DNA of 64,000 nucleotides from Chlorella sorokiniana (Eukaryota > Chlorophyta > Trebouxiophyceae > Chlorellales > Chlorellaceae), in the NCBI GenBank assembly GCA_025917655.1, contig CP084609.1:1240001-1304000 (forward strand), written 5' to 3'. A program made the translations under genes and the position numbers. How positions within the stretch are numbered: the first letter of the stretch is position 1; every line of letters starts with the position of its first letter. The notes under the pieces were generated by a model. It had not been told where the DNA came from. It saw only the letters and a list, made by a program, of their open reading frames with translations, and searched no databases. Of this stretch, positions 1 through 11,716 are shown piece by piece.

Positions 1-69
1 AGGGTCAATCGCTGAAGCATGATGTGTTGTTTTGGTGCATGCTGGTGCTCATCGACCGCTGGTCACAAC

Positions 70-3000
70 TCAGTCAGCCATGGCGAGTTGGGTGTTGGGG
101 CCTGCCCGCTGCTGTGCGGCAGTTCGCAGCGCGGCTGCTGCCGCTCTTCCGGGGCAGGCGGGTGCGCAGGCTACCACGTCAGCACCAGCGGAACCTTGGA
201 AGCGCGAGGCTGCCCGCCAGTGGCAAGCTGCCATTTGGCAGGCAAGGCGGCGCCGTCTGCGCAGCCGCTCAAGCGTCGGCGCGCCGCGAGGCCGGGCCCG
301 CCTTGCGCCGCCGCGCCCCCTGCGCCTCGCCCCCATGCCGCGCTTGCGTTTGCCGCCGCTGCGCTGCGCCTCCTCCCGCGCTTCCTCCGCGCGCTGCAGG
401 GCCAGGTGCTTGTGGAAGGCCACCAGGGCGCGGGCCATGGCCGCCATGCGCTGCCGCGCGTACAGCTTCTGCGGCACGGGAGGAGGAGCGAAGAGGGGTG
501 GTGCCGGCAGAGCCAGAACCGACGGCGGCAGCCTGGGCGGGCAGGCACCAGCCCCGGCTTTCGCAGGGCGTGCACAAACGCTAGCCCCAGCCCAGCCAAC
601 AGGGTCTGTGGGCGGGCAGATGGGCGAGCAGGTGCTGGCCCGCCGCCCTGGAGAGCCCTTCTTTCTCGCGCGGCCGCGCCCCACCTCTTGCTCCAGCCGC
701 GCCGTGTCCAGCTCCCGCATGGAGGCGTGGTAGTAGTCGCGCATGTTTGACTCGTCCAGGTCGAACAGGGGCGCCCGCACTCCTGCACGAGAACAAAGGG
801 GGGGGGGGGCGCGAGTAGGCAGGGTGAGTGGGTGGAGGAGCACGGGCAGGTGCGGCTGCAAGGAGTGCGGATGGCGGGCGTGAGAGTGGCCAAAGGGAGG
901 GCGGAACTTGGAGGAAGAGCGTCGCTCAGGCGTGGCGGATAGGCTGGCGGGCACCGCCGCGCCACAAGCGCAGGGAGCAGACACAGAGGAACCGCAGCAG
1001 GTGCAGTGCTGCGGGGGCGGGGGGGATGGGGTGAGGCCCACCTGCGCCACGGGCAGGCCGGTGAGGTGCCGCATGAAGGGGACCAGCATGGTTGTGTTGC
1101 GGGAGTGCGGGTGCTTCTGGCAGGGCACGAAGAGCGCACGCACCTGCAGCCCAGCAGGGGCGGGGGGAGGAGTGGGCAGGCTGCCATGCTTGCGCTCGCA
1201 GCGCGTGCCGACGACAACATGCTGATGAGTGCTGCCCTGCCTTTCATCTTCGCATACACCGCAGCCTTGCAAACGGCGGTGCATGCGCTGCCTGCTACGC
1301 CTCAGGCCGTCCCCCTCCCCCTTCTTCCACCTCAACCCTCAACCTTACCCACACTACCTCCTCGCCTCCCCCTCCCCCTTTCCCGGGCGGGCGCACCTCT
1401 GCTGGCACGGGCTCCCGCCCACGCCGCCGTCCCCCTCCACAATCATGCGCAGGCTGTCGAAGAAATTGGAGGCTGACCAGTTGACTAGCGGGTTGGGGGA
1501 GTCGCCCTTGCCCTTGACCTCGTGCTGCGGGGGCCCGGCGATGCAGGAGAAAGCAAGTGAACGGGGAGGAGAAGCACGCAGGCAGGGTGGCAGGCAGGGC
1601 TGCGCTGGTGCAGTGGTGGCTCAGCGTGCGGCGACGCTCAACGACACGGCGGGTGCTGCCGCGGCTTGCCGGCGAGCGACCGCGCCCAGCCCAACTCTGT
1701 GGCCTGGCAGTAAGGCCGCAGGGCAGGGCAAGCGCCTCCCCCGCCGCCCGGCACCCTCACATTGTACCCAAGGAAGGGAAGGATGCGGGGGAAGCGGCGT
1801 GGATAGGCGTAGCCGGAGGGTTCCTGGTGCAGCGGCGCAAAGTTGGAGTGCCAGTTGACCCAGATGGGCAGCACGCCTGCAGGTCAGAAGGAGGGGGAGT
1901 GGCGGGCAGCGCAGGCAGCCCTGGGAACAATGCTGCTGCGCGGCTGCCGCCCCAGCTGACGCCCAGCCTGCCGCCGCCGCCGGCAAGCCAGCCACTCAAC
2001 CCGCACACCCGGCCCGCAGCGCCCTCCAAACCCCTCCCGCTGCAATTTACCCACCCCCTTTCTCAAGGCTGCCTCCCACCCCACCCGCACCCACACCGCA
2101 TCATTCGCCCCCAGCACCCCCCACACCCCCACTCACTGTGCACCAGGCGGTAAGTGGACATGCAGGAGTAGCTGCAGGCGCCCACCACGGGCTGGATGGC
2201 GTCGCAGCTGGTGATGAGGCACTGCGGGGGTGGGGGGATGGGGGTGCACGGCTGGCCTCAGCCCTGCGGCAGCACGTGCGGCAGGCCCAGCGCGCAACGC
2301 GGGTATGCAGGTGCTGGGTGCGGCCCCAAGCTGCGCTGAGCAGCCTGGTGGCAGCGCCTCCTCCCCTCCCGCCTGCCTTGTGCAGCGTGTCGGTGTGGGG
2401 CCCAAGATCAAGCAGCACAAAGGAGGCTTGCACAGCCATGGCCATCCCCAGAAGCGCACGGCGGACAGCTGCAGCAAGGAGGGGGAGAGCGGGGGCTGGG
2501 GGTTGAGCGATGCGGGGCATGCTGTCGGGCGCAAGCCTGCGCGCACCCGCAGGCTGAGTGCACGTGGAGAGCCCGTGTATGCATTATGGGCGGCGAGTGC
2601 CCGCTCACCGCCCCAGTAGCGGCTGGCGGTTGAGGTCTGCTCGTTGCGTTCCAGGTCGAAGGAAAACTTGGGGAGGTGGATGGAGCCTGAAGAAGGGGAG
2701 GAGGGGGCTGGAGAGGGGTTCAAAAGGGCGTTCGAGCGGAGCTTGCAGGCGCAGAGTGCGTTGGGCGCACGCGGGAGGGCAACACGAGCTGTGGCCTGAG
2801 CCCGCCCCCCCCCACCCACCCACACACACACTCACCCCACCCCCACCCAGCAGGCGCGCGCTCCCGGGGCTAAGCAGCAGCTAGTGCGCACCCGGCAGCA
2901 GCAGCAGGCGGCCGCCGTAGTCGTCGCTGTTCACGGGCGTTGGCATGGGCACAAAATCCTCTTGGATCACGGTTTTGGTGAGGGAGTCGTACAGATTGTC

Positions 3001-3811
3001 CTTGCCAGCGCACCAGTCAATCTGGGGGAGGGGGACAGGGGGAGGGGGCTTCAAACACAGCCCCACCGCACCACCACAACTGGCGAGGCGGTCAGCAGCA
3101 GCTTGCGCAGACAACAGCCATGGCCGGGACAGGAGGCCCGCCCCCGTAGATGTCGACCCCAGGAAACAGAAGCGGCGCAGGGGCCAGCGCAGAGGCCCGC
3201 AGGCACGGCAGCTCACTATGCCCTGGAAGACGTCGGGCGTCAGCGCGTCCGGCTTGCGCAGCTTGTCTCCCGGGATGGCGGGCAGCACCAGCGGGCGCCG
3301 GCCGCGGCGGCGGCGCGCCGCGGCGCCCGCCCCCTCCTCCTCCTCCTCCCCCTCCCCCTCCTCCTCCTCCTCGCTGGAAGGCTCCCCGTCCTCCAGCGCA
3401 TCCTCCGCATACTGCGTGGTCAGGCTGCGGGGGCGAGCAGGGGGCGGGGCTGAGGCCAGGCCCGAGTCCCGAGAGGGGTCGCGCGTTGCGCTCAGCGCGC
3501 TGGGCGCCCACCACGCCCAGCGCCGGCCACCCACCGCACCTCATCTGCGGGTCTGCATCCACCATGACTACGGTGTGGCCCTCCTTGGCAAGCATGGCCG
3601 CCATCATCGCGGTGTGCGTGGTCTTGCCTGCGGCGGGACGGGCAGGCGGCCCCGGGGCCGGGTCGGGCCGGGTCGGCCCGGCGGGAAGGCCAAACGCCGT
3701 TCGGCGTCCCGTCCAGCACCCCGCACCTGTGCCGCCTTTATGGGTGTAGACTCCAATCACCGTGGGCTCTTGGCCCTCGGCACCTTCGATCGCGGAGCGG
3801 TGCGAGGGCAT
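70..3811 (-). CDS. ParA/MinD-like P-loop ATPase, 11 exons
   Basis: Likely exons: 3811-3727, 3627-3540, 3424-3217, 3021-2892, 2686-2609, 2221-2137, 1876-1761, 1524-1397, 1143-1042, 782-685 and 468-70, about 505 residues. The start gives MPSHRSAIEG, followed by a beta strand and the deviant Walker A loop KGGTGKTT, which is split by intron 1 inside a Gly codon. HTVVMVDADPQM then forms the Walker A' strand. This is the signature of the ParA/MinD/Soj family of dimerising ATPases that position DNA or protein cargo. Residues about 65-100 are a long Glu tract, followed by a basic stretch. The middle exons carry conserved-looking segments (FDLERNEQTSTASRYW; NPLVNWSASNFFDSLR), and the C-terminus is strongly basic (KRKRGMGARRRGRG), possibly a nuclear signal. 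No transit peptide is obvious. Splice phase does not match at the exon 5/6 and 8/9 joins, probably single-base errors. Cellular role unknown; the ATPase fold is secure. Confidence 0.75.
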
Positions 3812-4081
3812 CGCGTGATGCTGGTGTTGAGCAAGCTCGGGATTGTGCCCTTACTGTGAATTGTTGAGATGATGCGCAAGTGACATCAACGGCGAGCTGC
3901 TGGCGCGATATGGGGCCGCGCTCATTCCAAGACTTTCCAGCTCCTTTCGAAGGCACAGCCAAATGCAACACTGACACTGCCGGCCATGCGACAGCCTCCA
4001 AGCAGGCTTGCACGCGACCATGCAGCTCCAAGAGATCTTTGCATGATGATTTCGACAACTGCTTTGTGGATGCAGCAGGCT

Positions 4082-7000
4082 CTACGCGACCAAAACTGCC
4101 TGCAGCTGCTCCAAAACAGCCGGCAGGGCACCGCCACCGGGCAGCGCCACTGCCGAGTCCATTGCAGCGGCCAGGTCGCTGAGCCGTTTCTGCTGCACTC
4201 GCGCTTCCTCTGCACTGCCTAGAGGGAGCGGCAGCAGCTCCAAAGCCAGGGCGCTGGCCAGCGCCGCCAGCTGCCGCCGTGCGCGCTGCGCTTGCTGCTC
4301 ATCCGAATAGCGCAGCGGCACGTCGGCGGCCCCTCCCGTTCCCCACGGCCGCGGCTCGGCGCCCACCGCTGCAACGCTCAGGCGCTCCTTGCAACGCTGC
4401 ACGAGGCTGACCAGCAGCGCAGCCAGCGGTTGCGCAGGGCTGCCGCCCTCGTGCGGCCCGCGCCGGGCAGCCAGCAGCCGCAGCACTTGGGCGCAGGCCT
4501 TCTGGCACACACCCAGCGCCCCACATGCTCTCCCCCGCCGGCACCAGCACGGCGGCCACTGCTGCTGCCAGCCCCTCCAGCGCCGCTGAGCTGGCGGGGG
4601 ATGCACCCGGGCTGCTGCCGCCGCGGCAAGCGCCGCCGCCTCCTCGTCCTCGCTGTCAGGGATAACCTCCACGTCAGCGGCACGTGGGACCCAGCTCGCC
4701 GGCAGCGGCGCCACCAGGCTGCCGAGAAGCGGCGTCTGCTCCTCGCCAGCCGCCGGCGCCGCTGCTCCCCCGCCGCCGCTGCTGCTGCTGCCGAGGTAGA
4801 GGGCGCAGCTGAGTCGGAAGGTGGCGTCTTCTGCACCCGCTGGCAGCAGGTCGGGGCAGGCGGCGGCGGCGGCGGCGGCGGCCTCCAGGCGCAGGAACTC
4901 CGACAGGGGCAGGGGGCCTGCACAGGTGCAGAAAAGCTGCTGGCTTGGATATCGCCCGGGCGGCGCGCAACGAGCAAGTGGACCGCTAAAAGACAGGGAG
5001 GTCTGCAGCCCCAGGGCCCCAGCTTGCCTGCTGCCTCGGCCAGCGGCGCACACTCCTTGGAGCGCAGGCAGGTCGTGCAGCCCTGCAGCACCTCTGCCGC
5101 CGTCGCCGCCCCTGCCGTGTCTGGCCGTTGCCGCTTGGCCCCCGCTGCTCTGCCGCCGCCGGAGCCGCCGCGCCGCCGCTGCCACAGCAGCTGCTCAGGT
5201 CCGCGCCCAGCAGCTGCCTGGCAACGCTCAGCCGCAGCGTCAGCCACTGCTGCAGGCGCAGGGCAGCCGGGCAGGCGGGGAACACCAGGCTGGCGGCCAG
5301 CTCTCCGTCGTAGTCCGCTGCAGGGACTGCTCCCGCCGCCGCCTGGCCCCAGTGCAGCAGCAGGGACGGGGCACCTCCGGCGCCCTCGTGGGCATGGCTG
5401 CCGTCGGGCAGCAGGCTGCTGCGCGAGAAGTGCCGGGCACAGCGCAGGTGGGCCGCCGCTGCGCGGACGGCGCCAGCGACGCCGCACGGCCCGCCCAGCG
5501 GCAGGGAGCCCAGCAGGCCTTGCAGCCAGCGGGGCCCTGGCACCTCGGCTGCCTGCCCAGCGCCTTCCTGAGGCTGAGGCAGCCTCCACACGAACAGCGC
5601 ACGCAGCGAGCCCGCCTCGGGCGCCTGCTGCCGCTCCGTCGCTGCCGCCGGCTGCGCCACCAGCGCGCCTGCTGCGCTGGCCAGCATGGCCGCCGCCTCC
5701 AGCCCAGCCTCCGCCCCCGGCCGCAGCAGGGCCTGCCGCACGCAGCGCAGCAGCGGCGGGTGCAGGGCCGGCGCTCCTTGCGCGATGCTCAGCACATGCG
5801 CGGCAACAACTGCAGGCGAGGCGCCGCTTGTAAGACCGCCAGCAGCTGCGATTTCCAGGCTGGCACCGTAGGCAGCGCTCCACACGGAAAGAGGAGCTGC
5901 GCCAGCTGGACCGGGCCGTGGGGCGGCTGCCCTGGCGCGACTGCCGCGCCTGGCGGAGGCGCCACAGGTTCCTGCTGCTGCTGCTGCTCCTGCTCCTGCC
6001 AGCGCTGCAGGTGCTGCCGCACCAGCCTGCCCAGCCTGTCCAGCAGCTGGTGCGCGCTGACGCCGCCGCCGCCAGGCTGGCCTGCGTCCGCCAGCAGCAG
6101 GCGGGGGCGCGCTGCGCCAGCTGCTCCAGTGTGGCCGCCTCCAGCTGCGCCCGCAGGCACAGCTGCTCGTACCGCTGCACCGCTTCTGCATGACACAAAC
6201 AACTCCTCCTCTGTAGCGGACCAGTGCTAGGCTCCTTCTTCAGTACAGCAACCACAGAAGCCCTCGGCATTGCTCTGTGGGCAGCCTCCAGGCACCTGCC
6301 TCACCCTGCGCGCTGCCCACCTGGCTGGAAGTGGGGCCTGATCTGGGTGTCGCCGCGGGCCCCCAGCTCGCGGTACAGATACTGCGGCACAGGAGCGGTA
6401 CCGCCATTTCGCATCGCACAGCTCAGAAGCGCCGGCAGCCGCCGGCCGCACGAAGCCCCCTCCACTGCGGCAGCCATGCACGCACGCACTGCCCACCCGC
6501 ACTGCCAGCAGCCCCCTGCCTCCCCAGGGACTGGCCACACACCCGCATGAGGGCCGCGCGAGGGGCTGCCGCCGCGGGGTCGCCGCAGGGCTCCAGCAGC
6601 GCGGGTGCCAGCATGTTGTGCAGCTCGCCACGAGTGAACATGTTGGCGGCCTTCGCCTGCCGGCAAGGCGTTTGAGTGCACGGGGTTGGGTTGCGTGTGT
6701 GTGCACAAGGAGGGGTCGGAGGCAGGCGTGTGATTGCTGCAGGCCAGCAGGAAGCGCAGCATGCGAGAGGACCAAAAGGGGCAGCGCATCCGCCAGTCAC
6801 AAGCTGGCGGCCCCTCCCAGGCCCAGCTGGCCCACCCACCTGCATGGCGTTCAGCGTGGCTGCCCGCAGGTGCCCGCCCCCAGCCCCAAACTCCTGCAGG
6901 GGGCGAAAACGGCGCAGGCGGGCAATCAACCACTTGGTTTGGCTAGCACGGGCACATGAGGAGGGCAGCAAAAGCGGCGGCACGATGGAAACAGGGGTGA

Positions 7001-8480
7001 GGAGGCTGAGAGCAGCGATGCCCCACCGCAAGCAGCCCCGCCACAATCTCGCGCCCCTTGTCCAGACTGCTGGACGGGGCGGGCGGCGAGGTCACCCGCC
7101 CCGCGGCCGTGGCACCGGCCACGGCACCGCTGTTGACGTTTCCTTCTGCACGCTGGCCCTGCTGCTGCTGCAGCTGCTGCTGCGCCTGGGCCAGGTACCG
7201 CTCCGCGAGCGGCAGGCAGGCGGCGGGAAGCTGCCCCGGATGCTGCCGCGCGCGCGCGCAGCAGGCTGCCGAGCGCCTCCGCCTGCGCCTGCACCCAGCA
7301 GGGCGCGTCGAGCGGCAGCAGCGGCAGCAGCACGCCGTGCAGCAGGAACTGCAGGCTGTCGCGGTGCTGCGGCGCAAGCAACCCCGAGGCCAGCCAGGCG
7401 GCGTAGAGCTGTTGCTGCTGCGCATGCTGTTGCGTGCGTGGGCCGAGGCGGGGCAGCAGGCTGCGCTGCAGATGCAGCAAGGCAATGACGGCAGCGCTGT
7501 CGCGCTGCTGCAGCGCCGCTGCCGCCTGCTGGCTGGCCCAGCGCCGGATGTCCTCTGCGGCAGCGGGCTCAACCGCTGCTGCAGCCGCCAGCAGCGCCGC
7601 CGCCGCGCCCGCAGCGCAGCCTGCCCTGCCGCAGCGCCGCCTGCACCTGCTGCAGCAGCGGTGCGGGCGGCAGCGCGGAGGCAAAGGCGGCCATGGCGGC
7701 GTCCCATGGCGCGCTGCCGCCGGGCTGGGCGTCGCTCGTTGCGGCGGCGCCTTGCTCTGGCTGCTGGTCGGCGTCTCCGGCCAGCACCCGTCCAAGCTCC
7801 GCTACCAGCCATCTGCAAAAAAGGGAAGGGGTCCTACGCGGGGTTCGGTGCCAAATGCATGGTCGCATCCGCACATTTTGATCCACGAAACCGCCTGCTC
7901 CAACCCTGATGCACCCCACCTGCGAGCCAGCTGGCGAGGGAACACGTGGCCGTCCGCCACCTCCACCGCCGCCGCCAGCAGCTGCGCGCCGTCGCCGTCG
8001 GCACCAGCCTCAGCTGTCCAGGTCTGGCGCAGCACCTGCAGCGCTCGCTCGGCCTGCCGCTCCGCCCCCGCCCCGCTGTGAGCAGCGCCTTCACCAGAGC
8101 TGCGAAAGCCCCCTGGGATGCGCCGCGCACCGCGTCAGGCAGCGTGCCGCTGCTGGCGGCCGCGTGCAGCCCGGCGATGGCTCGAGCCCAGTCGGCGGCC
8201 GGCACCGCGCCCAACAGCTGGGAGCTGTGCAGCAGGCTGCTGCTGAGCAGCTGCGCCAGCAGCATGCCTTGCGGGCAGGGATGCCCTGTTGCGTTTGCGG
8301 CCACTGACAGCACAGCTGACGCGGCTGGGCAGGCCAGCAACATGGCCGCGAGCGCGCTGTCGCCAGGCGGCACGCCGCACAGGTCAAGCGCATACGCCAG
8401 CGCAGCCCTGGCGCCTCGCCGGCGATCTGCCCCAACAGCAGACGCTGCTGCACGGCAGGATGGATGCTACAGTGCGCCAT
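4082..8480 (-). CDS. Large Ala/Leu-rich protein, unrecognised
   Basis: A minus-strand series of coding blocks runs from an ATG at 8480 (MAHCSIHPAVQQRLLLGQIA) to a stop at 4082. Blocks I can see lie at about 8480-7920, 7815-7080, 6895-6840, 6665-6545, 6390-6320, 6190-5820, 5815-5130, 5085-5030 and 4920-4082. The protein is mostly amphipathic helix rich in Ala, Leu and Gln, for example LLHLQRSLLPRLGPR and LQFLLHGVLLPLLPLD, which suggests an alpha-solenoid. An acidic patch (EVIPDSEDEEAAA) lies near the C-terminus. I do not recognise a family. At least two frame changes fall at short G or C runs (near 8406 and 8062) and look like base-calling errors. Long antisense ORFs overlap it, but they lack conserved motifs and are GC-rich shadows. 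The gene diverges from the AsnRS gene across 8481-8719. Confidence 0.55.
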
Positions 8481-8719
8481 CGGCGACAGGTCAGTGATCA
8501 GAAGAAGGGCATAAGCGAGGGGAGGACATGTGGATGCGAGAATACAATTGATTCATATGATGTGTTGCAGAATGAATATCAGAATGACATGGGCCTGCTT
8601 CTGTTGTTCCGCCTGTCACGCTCGTGCTGCGCCCTGCTAGGGGCCATGAGGGCGTCCGCGAGAGCCACAAGCGCATTGCGCTCACCCCTCCCATTGGCGC
8701 ACGTAGCCTCCCGCCTCCC
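8481..8719. promoter_or_regulatory. Divergent promoter interval
   Basis: A 239-bp gap between the ATG of the minus-strand solenoid-like gene (8480) and the ATG of AsnRS (8720). It is clearly more AT-rich than its flanks around 8500-8600, as expected for a shared promoter/5'UTR region. No certain TATA box or other named element was seen. Confidence 0.4.
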
Positions 8720-11680
8720 ATGCAAGGTGCTCGCCTGCTAGCCCAGCGCCTGTTGACTTGTGGAACTTGCCGCGCTGCAGCAAGCAGGCCTCTGAGCACG
8801 GCTGCCAGGGCTGCATCGCATCACATACTTCGCAGCAGATCTTCCAGCCAGCGGCAGTGCGTGTGTGCCGCAAGCAGCAGCACCACTGTCACCTCAGATA
8901 AGATGGCGGAGGCCAACGGCAGCAGCGTGACGCCTGAGGAGGTGGAGGCGCTGCGACAGCAATTAGAAACGCTGCAGGTCGGGCAATGCGTAACATGCAG
9001 TGCGCAGCGCCGCCGCATGCTGCCGCCGCCCCAGACTTCCCAGCACCTTGACCGGGAAGCCTGGCTTTTGATGCGCTGACACGCCCTTCTATGCTGGTGC
9101 AGGCCACGCTGAAGAAGAAGGAGGCGGAGTTGGAGCTGGTGGCGCCCTACAGCCGCTCCTACGGCCGCACCCTCGTCGCCACTGTGCTCGAGTCCGAGAG
9201 CGAGGGGGCTCAGCCTGGTGGGCAAGACCATCCGCGTGGGCGGCTGGGTGAAGACGGGGCGTGAGGCGGGTGCCGGCGCCTTTGCCTTCCTTGAGGTCAA
9301 CGACGGCAGCTGCTTCCAGAACATCCAGGTGCGCTTCCAATGTGTGTGTGTGGGGAGGGGGAACGGGGTGGAGGCCACTGGCGCTGCAGGCGGTGGTGCG
9401 GCGAAGGTGTGCCGCTGCACATGAACGCCTGCATTGCGCATCGCCGCCGAAGGCCGAGAGTGGTGGATGAGCCCGTCACGGAGCCCTGAAATCCTCCTCT
9501 AGTTAGCCTTCGCACAGCAAACGTTTCTCATTAAGGCAGCCGCCCCGGCTCTCAGCAGCCGCGTCCCGTGGGGCGACCTGTGTCGGATGGTCACGACATT
9601 CCCTTGCCAGCCCCCAAACCCCTGCACCTGCACTCCTGCCGCGCCCTGGCTGCCGCCAGCCGCAACGTCCCGGCATGCCTGCTTCACACGCGAGCCGACG
9701 ATGTGCTGCGCCGCGCTGAGCTGCGCCGCGCTGAGCTGCGCCGCGCTGAGCTGCGCTGCGCTGAGCTGGCGCAGGTCATGGTGGACAAGGAGGTGGCGGA
9801 GGCGGTGGGCGGCCTCAAGCAGCTGACCTACACCTCAACGTGCGTGCTGATTGAGGGTGTGCTGGCGCAGACGCCGGAAGGCACAAAGCAGAAGGTGGGG
9901 TGGGGGTTGGGGTGGGGTGGAATGATCGAGTGCGGCAGTGGGTCGCGGGAAGGGTGCTGGATGAAGCGGGGCACGCTGCTTGCTGTCCTGCGCCCACCTG
10001 CTTTGAGGTGGTTCCCCGCATTCAGCCCGCGATGCTGCGACACTGTGCTCCATGCGACCCCGCATGCTTTTGCGCTCCCCGCCCATCCACCCGCCTGGAC
10101 TCGACGCCGCCCTGCCCTGCCCTGTGCTTCAAACCTGGCATGCACCTCCCCCTTCAATCATCGCCAGGTTGAGCTCAAGGCCACCAAGGTGGTGCACGTT
10201 GGGACCACCGACCCCGCCGAGTACCCGCTGGCCAAGAAGAAGCAGAGCTTCGAGTTCCTGCGCGAAAAGGCGCACCTGCGGCCGCGGTGAGCATGCACCC
10301 CGCGCTGCCTGCCCCGCCGCTGCCTGTCCGCATCGCCGTGGCACCTGCTCGCCCGCCATGCGGCTCTGCTTGCACTGCACGGCCCTTTGCTAGGACCCTC
10401 TGGCGCGTGACCTGCCACCTAACACCCCCCCGGGCCACCCGCAGCACCAACACCATTGGCGCGGTGGCGCGCATCCGCAACGCGCTGGCCTACGCCACCC
10501 ACCGCTTCTTCCAGGAGCGCGGCTTCCTGTACGTGCACACCCCCATCGTCACCGCCTCGGACTGCGAGGGCGCGGGCGAGATGTTCCAGGTGGATGGGAG
10601 GGTGGGTGGGAGGGCGTGGTGGGTGCAGTGTTCTGGGTGCAGCATGGTGGGTGTGGTGGGTGAGGGGTGGTTGGTGGGTGGGTGTTGGTGTGGGTGAGGT
10701 GGTGTGATGAATGTGGTGGGTGTGGTGGGGTGGGGGCCGTGCACGCATGTATGTATGCGAGTCCAGCAGGGTGGATCCAGAGGCTGCCGACGCCAGTGCT
10801 GGGCTGCCCGCCCTGTGCTTTGCGCTGGGCTTTACACCGCCCTCCCCCCCCCCAGGTCACCACGCTGCTGAACAAGATCGACGAGGAGCCCGAGGTGGCG
10901 CCCCCAGCCCCGAGGAGCTGGCGGCGCTGCGGGAGCGCGTCGCACAGCAAGGCGAGGCGGTCAAGGAGGCCAAGGCCGCGGCTGCAGCCAGCAAGGAGGA
11001 CGCGGAGCTGGCGGCGGCCTCCAAGGAGGCGGTGGCGGCGCTGCTGAAGCTCAAAACCGAGCTGGCCAAGGCGGAGGCCCAAGCGGAGGAGAGGTGAGCG
11101 GGGTCACTCACGTTATGCGGGAGAGGACCGCAGGCAGCACAGCGCGGCAGCTGCGCCGACCTGCAATGCCCGGGCGACCTGCAATGCCTGTTGCTGCACC
11201 CCGCAGCACAGCTTCTTACGCAACCAAGCTCCTGCAGCGCCTCTCAAGCACGCCCCCGCTCCATCGCCCCGCTCTCTGTCACAGCGCGCGCAACGTGGGC
11301 GGCGTGCCGCGCACGGCCGAGGGGCGGGTCGACTACAGCAAGGACTTCTTCTCCAAGCCCGCCTACCTCACCGTCAGCGGCCAGCTCAACGGCGAGTACT
11401 ACGCCTGCGCGCTGTCCAACATCTACACCTTCGGTGAGAGGCCGACCCCTGCGCGCGTGTGTGTGTGTTCGGTTTCCGGGAGGGAGGGGACGGTACTGCT
11501 GCAGCCGCTGCCTGCGAAGGCTCGGGCTCCAGAGTGGCGTTTTTGTGTCAACAGGCCCATCCCAGTGGAACACCAAGCCTGTAGCCTGTTCCCCACAGAC
11601 ACCCCCTCCCCCCCCACCGCCCCCCCCCCCGCTTCCGCCCAGGCCCCACCTTCCGCGCCGAGAACTCCCACACCGCGCGC

Positions 11681-11716
<36 letters not shown>

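Noticed and set aside
4292-5833. A 513-codon plus-strand open frame
   Set aside because: It lies antisense to the Ala/Leu-rich minus-strand gene, is built of Arg/Ala/Pro repeats typical of GC-rich shadow frames, and has no motif.
10590-10740. GTGGGTG-rich stretch considered as telomere-like DNA
   Set aside because: It is an irregular G/T-rich intron of AsnRS without the TTTAGGG or TTTTAGGG unit used by green algae.
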